From a virus: 35,494 nucleotides of DNA. Positions 31,305-35,494 of the stretch are shown in pieces. Within the stretch, counting starts at the first letter, position 1, and each line of letters opens with the position of its first letter. The position numbers were made by a program, and so were the translations under genes. A model generated the notes under the pieces. That model had not been told where the DNA came from. It worked only from the letters and a program-made list of their open reading frames with translations, and ran no database searches. The stretch spans positions 1-35,494 of the IMG/VR virus record IMGVR_UViG_3300042549_009684; one strand, written 5' to 3'.

Positions 31305-31332
31305 TAAAAAAAGCTTGCCAAATAGCAAGCTT
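31305..31332 (-). terminator. Rho-independent terminator after the tail tube gene
   Basis: The minus strand folds AAGCTTGC-TATTTG-GCAAGCTT (perfect 8-bp stem) followed by a T-run of seven counting the last stem bases. It starts 22 bases after the tube gene stop at 31354 and would isolate the abundant tube transcript from the chaperone gene. Confidence 0.85.
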
Positions 31333-31353
31333 AAATTTATTTTTATTAAAATC

Positions 31354-31842
31354 TTAATAATTTAAGATACAGTAATCCATACCTAAATTAATAGATAATT
31401 CTTGAGCCGCAGCATCTTGATCCCAATCATAATCACCAAAGCCTGCAGATTTAATAAATGCACCTTTAATAATCCATTCAGAAACAACATCACCTACTGG
31501 GCCTAATACGTTAATAGTAATATCTTTTTTATAAAAATCAGAATAACCATCACGGCCAGTTACAGATTCATGATGTAAACGAACCCATTCCATTGTTGCT
31601 TGAGCACCAGATGGAGTGATTGGATCGAATAATGTCATTTCAATGTCGTCCCATGCTGCTCTACCTTTAATTTTGCGATAAACGTTAATATGGTTTAATT
31701 TAATTTCTTCCATTTTTACGCTTACTGCACCTATTTTCTTTATCATGTAAGAAGGAAATCCATCTACATACATAATAAAACGATTTTTTACCTTTGGTTC
31801 AAATGCTGTAAAAAATATTTCGTTTGGTGATAATACTGCCAT
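31354..31842 (-). CDS. Tail tube protein (gp19-like)
   Basis: Polymerises into the inner tube of the contractile tail. The 162-residue length matches T4 gp19 (163), and the family pattern is clear: FEPKVKNRFIMYVDGFPSYM at 14-33, KLNHINVYRKIKGRAAWDDIEMTLFDPI at 48-75, WVRLHHESVTGRDGYSDFYKKDI and a C-terminal WDQDAAAQELSINLGMDYCILNY. It lies directly behind the sheath gene, separated by a terminator and a late-type box, so it is a separately controlled, highly expressed unit. Confidence 0.94.
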   Translation of the reverse strand: MAVLSPNEIFFTAFEPKVKNRFIMYVDGFPSYMIKKIGAVSVKMEEIKLNHINVYRKIKGRAAWDDIEMTLFDPITPSGAQATMEWVRLHHESVTGRDGYSDFYKKDITINVLGPVGDVVSEWIIKGAFIKSAGFGDYDWDQDAAAQELSINLGMDYCILNY

Positions 31843-31860
31843 TTTATATTTTGTTTAGTT

Positions 31861-31887
31861 TTGTTATTGTTTATTATACGTATTGTA
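31861..31887 (-). promoter_or_regulatory. Late-motif box before the tail tube gene
   Basis: The minus strand reads AATACGTATAATAAACAATAA within this interval, 19 bases before ATG 31842 and just after the sheath-gene terminator. Near-identity with 31278-31298 over 21 bases, both following a terminator, makes these two the best promoter candidates. Confidence 0.5.
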
Positions 31888-31891
31888 TTTT

Positions 31892-31924
31892 AAAAAATCT
31901 TCCCCCATTTTTCAGAGGGAAGAT
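31892..31924 (-). terminator. Rho-independent terminator after the tail sheath gene
   Basis: The minus strand folds ATCTTCCCTC-TGAAAAAT-GGGGGAAGAT (10-bp stem with one T-G wobble) followed by TTTTT. It lies 12 bases after the sheath stop at 31937. Confidence 0.87.
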
Positions 31925-31936
31925 AATTATTTTTTA

Positions 31937-33646
31937 TTAAGCTGGGAATGTAGCTCCAGTTGGAGTAATGATAAAATCTAAGTAGATAAATTCAGCCGTT
32001 TTAGTAGGTTGAACATAAATCTGACCAATTAACTGATTTCTATCTATTACATCAGCTGTATTGTTTGTTTCATCCATTATTACTTTAAATGCAAATAAAC
32101 CTTGTCTTTGTTGAACAGAAGATAAATATGGATTTACTTGACTTAAGAATATATTTCTTGTAGCAGCTGTATTTTGTTCAAATACTAAGTTATTTGCTAC
32201 TTGAGAGATATAAGATTTAAGAGAAATTAACAAACGTCTTACATTCACACGATCAAGAGCTGATGGTTTTGTTTGTAATGTTTTTTGTCCGTATACTACA
32301 ATACCTTGACCAGGGAAAGTAGCAATTGGATTTACTTTACCAGTGTAAAGAGAATCACGAGTTGTTTGATTTAATTTTTGTTCAACACGTAATACTGTTC
32401 CTAAACCACCACGATTAATACCTGCAGGTGCGAACCAAGGTTCTGCTACTGTATCATTATAAGCATAAACACCTATAATCATTGTTGAAGCAGGAACCCA
32501 AACGTTTTTACCAGTTGCTGGATCTTGAATTTGGCACCAAGGCCAGTATTCTGCAGCGTATGAAGTATCACGGCTAGATGCTTGAGTAATTACACCTGAA
32601 GCAGCTTGACCATAAACTACTGGATCTAATACAAAAATATTATCACCACGTTGTTGAGTATTTGTAATAATTGTACTTATAGCACTTGTGTTTAACGAAT
32701 CAAATAAGCCTGGAGTAACTAATACATTAAATTGATAATCATCTTTATTTGCTAATAAATTGATCATGTTTGTATAGTTAGCTGTTTCTAAACCTTGAGT
32801 ATTAGTTGCTGTAGTAATGTTATTATAAAATGCAGCTCCACCTTTTATATCACCTGTAGCGCCTGTAAATGAACCACTAGCAGCTACTGGGATGGAAGAT
32901 GTATATTGATTTTTAGCAACACCATTATTATCTAAATAGTCAGGAGTTAATAAATTAACTGAAGATACATAAATATAGTTTGAATTGTTTCTATAGCTTC
33001 CTGATAGTTCAATTTGTTGAGTTGATGGATTATAATTATAAACATAATCACCAATTTGTTTAGCTACGAAATTTGGAGATTTAGGATCTAAAGATAAACC
33101 AGTAAATGATTCTAATACAATTTTACTGTTTGTAATATCATTACCCTGTCTAACTAATAAATCAAATGTTCCAGAAGAAGTGTTTGGATTAATAATTTCC
33201 CAACGGATATTATCAGCTGAACCACTTACTAAAGCACCAGCAGTATCTAATGCACCTGAGTTGTTCATTATAATACCTTTAGATATTGTTTTTAATACAA
33301 GTGCAGGTTGAGAAGAAGCATTTGTACTAGCGCTGATTGCTGTACTTGTTGCTGAGGTATAAGAACCAGATACTACTCTTGCTACTAATAAAGAATCTCC
33401 ACCTTCATTAAAATAATTATAAGCTGCGATTGAAGTAAAGTAAGAATAAGTATCACTACCACTTACTAATACATCACCAAATTTATTTACGTAATCACCA
33501 TAAGAACTTACCACAGTAGGTAATTCTACAGGACCTTTTACTGTAGGGCCAATTATTGCTGCACCTACAACTACTGGTTGAGCTGCTATTTGAGAGCGAT
33601 CAATCTCTCTAGCTAATACACCAGGGGATATTAAAGTTTCTGCCAT
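31937..33646 (-). CDS. Tail sheath protein (gp18-like)
   Basis: The contractile sheath subunit. N-terminal AETLISPGVLAREIDRSQIA and VVVGAAIIGPTVKGPVELPTVVSSYGDYVNKFGD are the sheath signature; the C-terminal part has WFAPAGINRGGL, KVNPIATFPGQGIVVYGQKTLQ, DRVNVRRLLISLKSYISQVANNLVFE and a final DFIITPTGATFPA, as in gp18 and FI-like sheaths. Length 569 compares with 659 in T4; the variable middle (about 150-300) is shorter. It is transcribed toward the tube gene, from which it is separated by a terminator. Confident. Confidence 0.96.
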   Translation of the reverse strand: MAETLISPGVLAREIDRSQIAAQPVVVGAAIIGPTVKGPVELPTVVSSYGDYVNKFGDVLVSGSDTYSYFTSIAAYNYFNEGGDSLLVARVVSGSYTSATSTAISASTNASSQPALVLKTISKGIIMNNSGALDTAGALVSGSADNIRWEIINPNTSSGTFDLLVRQGNDITNSKIVLESFTGLSLDPKSPNFVAKQIGDYVYNYNPSTQQIELSGSYRNNSNYIYVSSVNLLTPDYLDNNGVAKNQYTSSIPVAASGSFTGATGDIKGGAAFYNNITTATNTQGLETANYTNMINLLANKDDYQFNVLVTPGLFDSLNTSAISTIITNTQQRGDNIFVLDPVVYGQAASGVITQASSRDTSYAAEYWPWCQIQDPATGKNVWVPASTMIIGVYAYNDTVAEPWFAPAGINRGGLGTVLRVEQKLNQTTRDSLYTGKVNPIATFPGQGIVVYGQKTLQTKPSALDRVNVRRLLISLKSYISQVANNLVFEQNTAATRNIFLSQVNPYLSSVQQRQGLFAFKVIMDETNNTADVIDRNQLIGQIYVQPTKTAEFIYLDFIITPTGATFPA

Positions 33647-33663
33647 TTTTTAAAATATTTAAT

Positions 33664-33686
33664 TGTTTATTGTTACTTATAAATAT
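33664..33686 (-). promoter_or_regulatory. Late-motif box before the tail sheath gene
   Basis: The minus strand reads GATATTTATAAGTAACAATAAAC, the motif with a two-base variation in the middle, 17 bases upstream of ATG 33646. Confidence 0.4.
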
Positions 33687-33704
33687 CTAAAAATAGCTCA
33701 AAAA

Positions 33705-34019
33705 TTAACTAGTTGGTGTAATTTCTCCTGTTTCTAAATTAATACTTATACTACCGTATTTATTTTGTAAAGATTGACTAAATTCGGTTTCTTTAAGTTT
33801 TAGGTTTGCTAATTCTTTAACTAATTCATTTTTTTGGTCTTTTAATATTTGAACTTGATATTCATTTTGACCAAATTTAATAATTAATTCTTGAGAAAAA
33901 ACATTTAATTGTTTTAATTCTTCTATTTCTTCTTGAGTTAAGAATTTAGAATTTGTTTCAGCAAACGGTTGTTGTTGAAATTGAGTGTTTTCGGTTGATT
34001 GTTCTTTAGGTATAAACAT
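33705..34019 (-). CDS. Small coiled-coil protein before the sheath gene (104 aa)
   Basis: Gln/Glu/Lys-rich with a heptad-like middle (EEIEELKQLNVFSQELIIKF, QILKDQKNELVKELANLKL) and a short beta-like end (SISINLETGEITP). No cysteine and no membrane segment. Between neck genes and sheath it is probably a minor virion or assembly protein. No family name can be given. Confidence 0.65.
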   Translation of the reverse strand: MFIPKEQSTENTQFQQQPFAETNSKFLTQEEIEELKQLNVFSQELIIKFGQNEYQVQILKDQKNELVKELANLKLKETEFSQSLQNKYGSISINLETGEITPTS

Positions 34020-34027
34020 AATCTTTA

Positions 34028-34044
34028 TTTATTATAAATATATT
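34028..34044 (-). promoter_or_regulatory. Late-motif box before the coiled-coil gene
   Basis: The minus strand reads AATATATTTATAATAAA, 8 bases before ATG 34019. It contains the full motif core. Confidence 0.4.
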
Positions 34045-34066
34045 AAAGATATTTACTTATCCAAAT

Positions 34067-34963
34067 TTAATTTGTATTTTTTGGAGGAGGAGGAACTTGA
34101 TTAATATTACTTGTAGTTTCAATTCCAAATACTGTTTTAGTAACAACAGGTATTTTTTTAATTGCACTTACATCTTTTTGTATTGTGTCTGGGATTAAAT
34201 AACCGTTTAATTTAATGTCAAAGGTACTTTTAACTGCTCTATCTCTTCCATCCACCACTTCTACTACTGTATTAAATGAATCGATTCTAGCGTTGAATTT
34301 AAATCTAGAAGGATCACCCCAATATGAATCAGAAGCATAATTAATTGCTTCTACAATTTTATTCATTTGTTCTACATAGTAAGTATATATAACACAACTG
34401 TAAGTTATCGTAACATAGTCTGGTATTACAACAGCATATTGTTCTGTTTCTGGTTTAATATTATTTAATACATCAAATGGAGTGTAGAAATTTCTTTTAG
34501 AGTATGGTTTAATTAAAGAACTATATAAGTGAGGTTGATTTGCATCTAATTTATTTCCTATACTTCTATTTTTTGTTAAATTATCTCTTTTAAATACTAA
34601 TAATGGAGACATAATTGCTCCATTTTTATCTCTATAATATCCGTCTTTTTGAATTGATTTCCACTTTTCAGGATTACCATAAACAATAGGAACAGCTATT
34701 CTTTGTCCGTTTTGGATTACATACGGTTTTATTACTTCATTAAAATAATAATAAATAGCTTCATCAATATCTTGAATACCTAATGTAAATGGTTTTGTAG
34801 TATCTCCTTTAAAACTAAGTTTATTACCTCTATTTGAATAATCAGGACCTAAATCATTAGGATTTCCTACAGGTTGAAAACCAGGACCGCCTTGATTGTA
34901 AGGTTCTTGTTGAGAAATACTAATTTCTCGTTGTGATTTAGGGGTTGGTTTTCTATTTGCCAT
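34067..34963 (-). CDS. Neck/tail-completion type virion protein (298 aa)
   Basis: Disordered, Gly/Pro/Gln-rich N-terminus (about 1-50), then a structured part with DIDEAIYYYFNEVIKPYV, a central VVIPDYVTITYSCVIYTYYVEQMNKIVEAINYASDSYWGDPSRFKF (about 178-225) and a C-terminal KSTFDIKLNGYLIPD. I recall this central pattern from T4-like marine phage neck or tail-sheath-stabiliser proteins (gp3/gp15 class), but cannot fix which. Its ATG overlaps the preceding gene's last base, and the order connector - this - sheath - tube agrees with a head-tail joining role. Confidence 0.68.
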   Translation of the reverse strand: MANRKPTPKSQREISISQQEPYNQGGPGFQPVGNPNDLGPDYSNRGNKLSFKGDTTKPFTLGIQDIDEAIYYYFNEVIKPYVIQNGQRIAVPIVYGNPEKWKSIQKDGYYRDKNGAIMSPLLVFKRDNLTKNRSIGNKLDANQPHLYSSLIKPYSKRNFYTPFDVLNNIKPETEQYAVVIPDYVTITYSCVIYTYYVEQMNKIVEAINYASDSYWGDPSRFKFNARIDSFNTVVEVVDGRDRAVKSTFDIKLNGYLIPDTIQKDVSAIKKIPVVTKTVFGIETTSNINQVPPPPKNTN

Positions 34964-35472
34964 TATGGTCTTTCTTTAGTTAAGTTAACTTTATCCGCAG
35001 GAATATAATGACCTATACAATTTATAGATACTGAGTAGCCAAAATTTTCTAATCCTGGATTTAGTGGATTTATAGCATATGGATAATCAGGATCTTTACC
35101 TACAAATAATTGGTTATCGTATACTTGCTCTAATTCGAAATATCCTTCATAGTACATAAGTATATCTCCTACTTCAGGATAAGCTTTAGCATCAACTAAA
35201 TCATCTCTTAAAAATGAGAATGTCATAGTTCTATTGTAATTAGGACCTATATCTGTTATTTCAAAACTAGGATCTGTTCTTGTTATTCTACAATACAATA
35301 AAGTAGGTTCTGTAAAGTATCTATATCCTGTTGATTCACCGTACATATTTGATACTGTTTTTTCTAAGTTAACTTTATAAAGAGTACATTGTTGAGACAT
35401 AACGTTGCCTAACAATTCTCTGTTAACTTTTCTAATTACAGAAACATCTCTACTTGATCCAAATAATGCCAT
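34963..35472 (-). CDS. Head-tail connector/neck-type virion protein (169 aa)
   Basis: Starts MALFGSSRDVSVIRKVNREL and contains YKVNLEKTVSNMYGESTGYRYF, NRTMTFSFLRDDLVDAKAYPEVGDILMYYEGYFELEQVYDNQLFVGKDP: a beta-rich pattern I know from unnamed neck-region proteins of T4-like marine phages. It is not T4 gp14 by motif. It stands first in the visible late gene row, 22 bases from the window edge, with a weak AGGA before the ATG. Coding is certain, exact role is not. Confidence 0.68.
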   Translation of the reverse strand: MALFGSSRDVSVIRKVNRELLGNVMSQQCTLYKVNLEKTVSNMYGESTGYRYFTEPTLLYCRITRTDPSFEITDIGPNYNRTMTFSFLRDDLVDAKAYPEVGDILMYYEGYFELEQVYDNQLFVGKDPDYPYAINPLNPGLENFGYSVSINCIGHYIPADKVNLTKERP

Positions 35473-35494
35473 GTTATCCTATATAAATTGTCAT

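Overview
The window looks like a contiguous piece of a large, AT-rich, T4-like contractile-tailed phage genome (myovirus morphology). The likely host is a Bacteroidota, probably flavobacterial. Evidence for a phage is a contractile sheath/tube pair, a tape measure and baseplate genes next to a T4-type replication set. Evidence for the host is indirect: start codons follow A/T-rich leaders almost without Shine-Dalgarno motifs, and the window ends in a secreted GEVED/Ig-like protein of the kind common in Bacteroidota. Every supported gene is on the minus strand, so transcription runs from high to low coordinates. I saw no tRNA, rRNA, CRISPR array or insertion sequence, and no gene-free stretch longer than about 130 bases.

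Layout in transcription order. (1) 35472-21265, virion module: two neck/tail-completion-type proteins, a small coiled-coil protein, tail sheath (gp18-like), tail tube (gp19-like), a gp26-like tail/baseplate assembly protein whose gene appears to continue into a second frame at a T7 run, tape measure, several baseplate proteins, and a hub protein ending in an M15-type peptidase. Two good rho-independent terminators flank the tube gene. A shared AT-rich motif (consensus AATATTTATAATAAAC) precedes most of these genes and may be the late promoter. (2) 21231-12260, replication and nucleotide module: a divergent family A DNA polymerase, a cysteine-free gp32-like SSB, UvsX recombinase, FEN/RNase H-like nuclease, DnaB/gp41 helicase, and both ribonucleotide reductase subunits. 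(3) 12210-9182: HNH and GIY-YIG endonucleases around small unknown proteins and a four-helix membrane protein. (4) 9165-3677: a full 7-deazaguanine DNA-modification pathway (DpdA-like transglycosylase, QueC, QueD, QueE, FolE), interleaved with a thioredoxin, another HNH endonuclease, a small protein with an SSB-like C-terminal tip, and an unknown 181-residue protein. (5) 3693-1: two small membrane proteins, two small unknowns, thymidylate synthase, and the start of the secreted GEVED/Ig-like protein, cut by the window edge.

How the genes fit together: FolE, QueD, QueE and QueC convert GTP to preQ0, and the DpdA-like enzyme would exchange it for guanine in phage DNA, masking restriction sites. 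No QueF or amidotransferase partner is visible here, so the simplest prediction is dPreQ0. Thymidylate synthase, ribonucleotide reductase and thioredoxin supply deoxynucleotides. The most interesting observations are the probable +1 frameshift in the tail assembly gene, the GIY-YIG gene whose start codon and exact TATAAATA box lie in one hairpin (like T4 I-TevI), the SSB-tip mimic, the unknown gene bracketed by a 22-bp direct repeat inside the deazaguanine operon, and the secreted adhesin-like protein.
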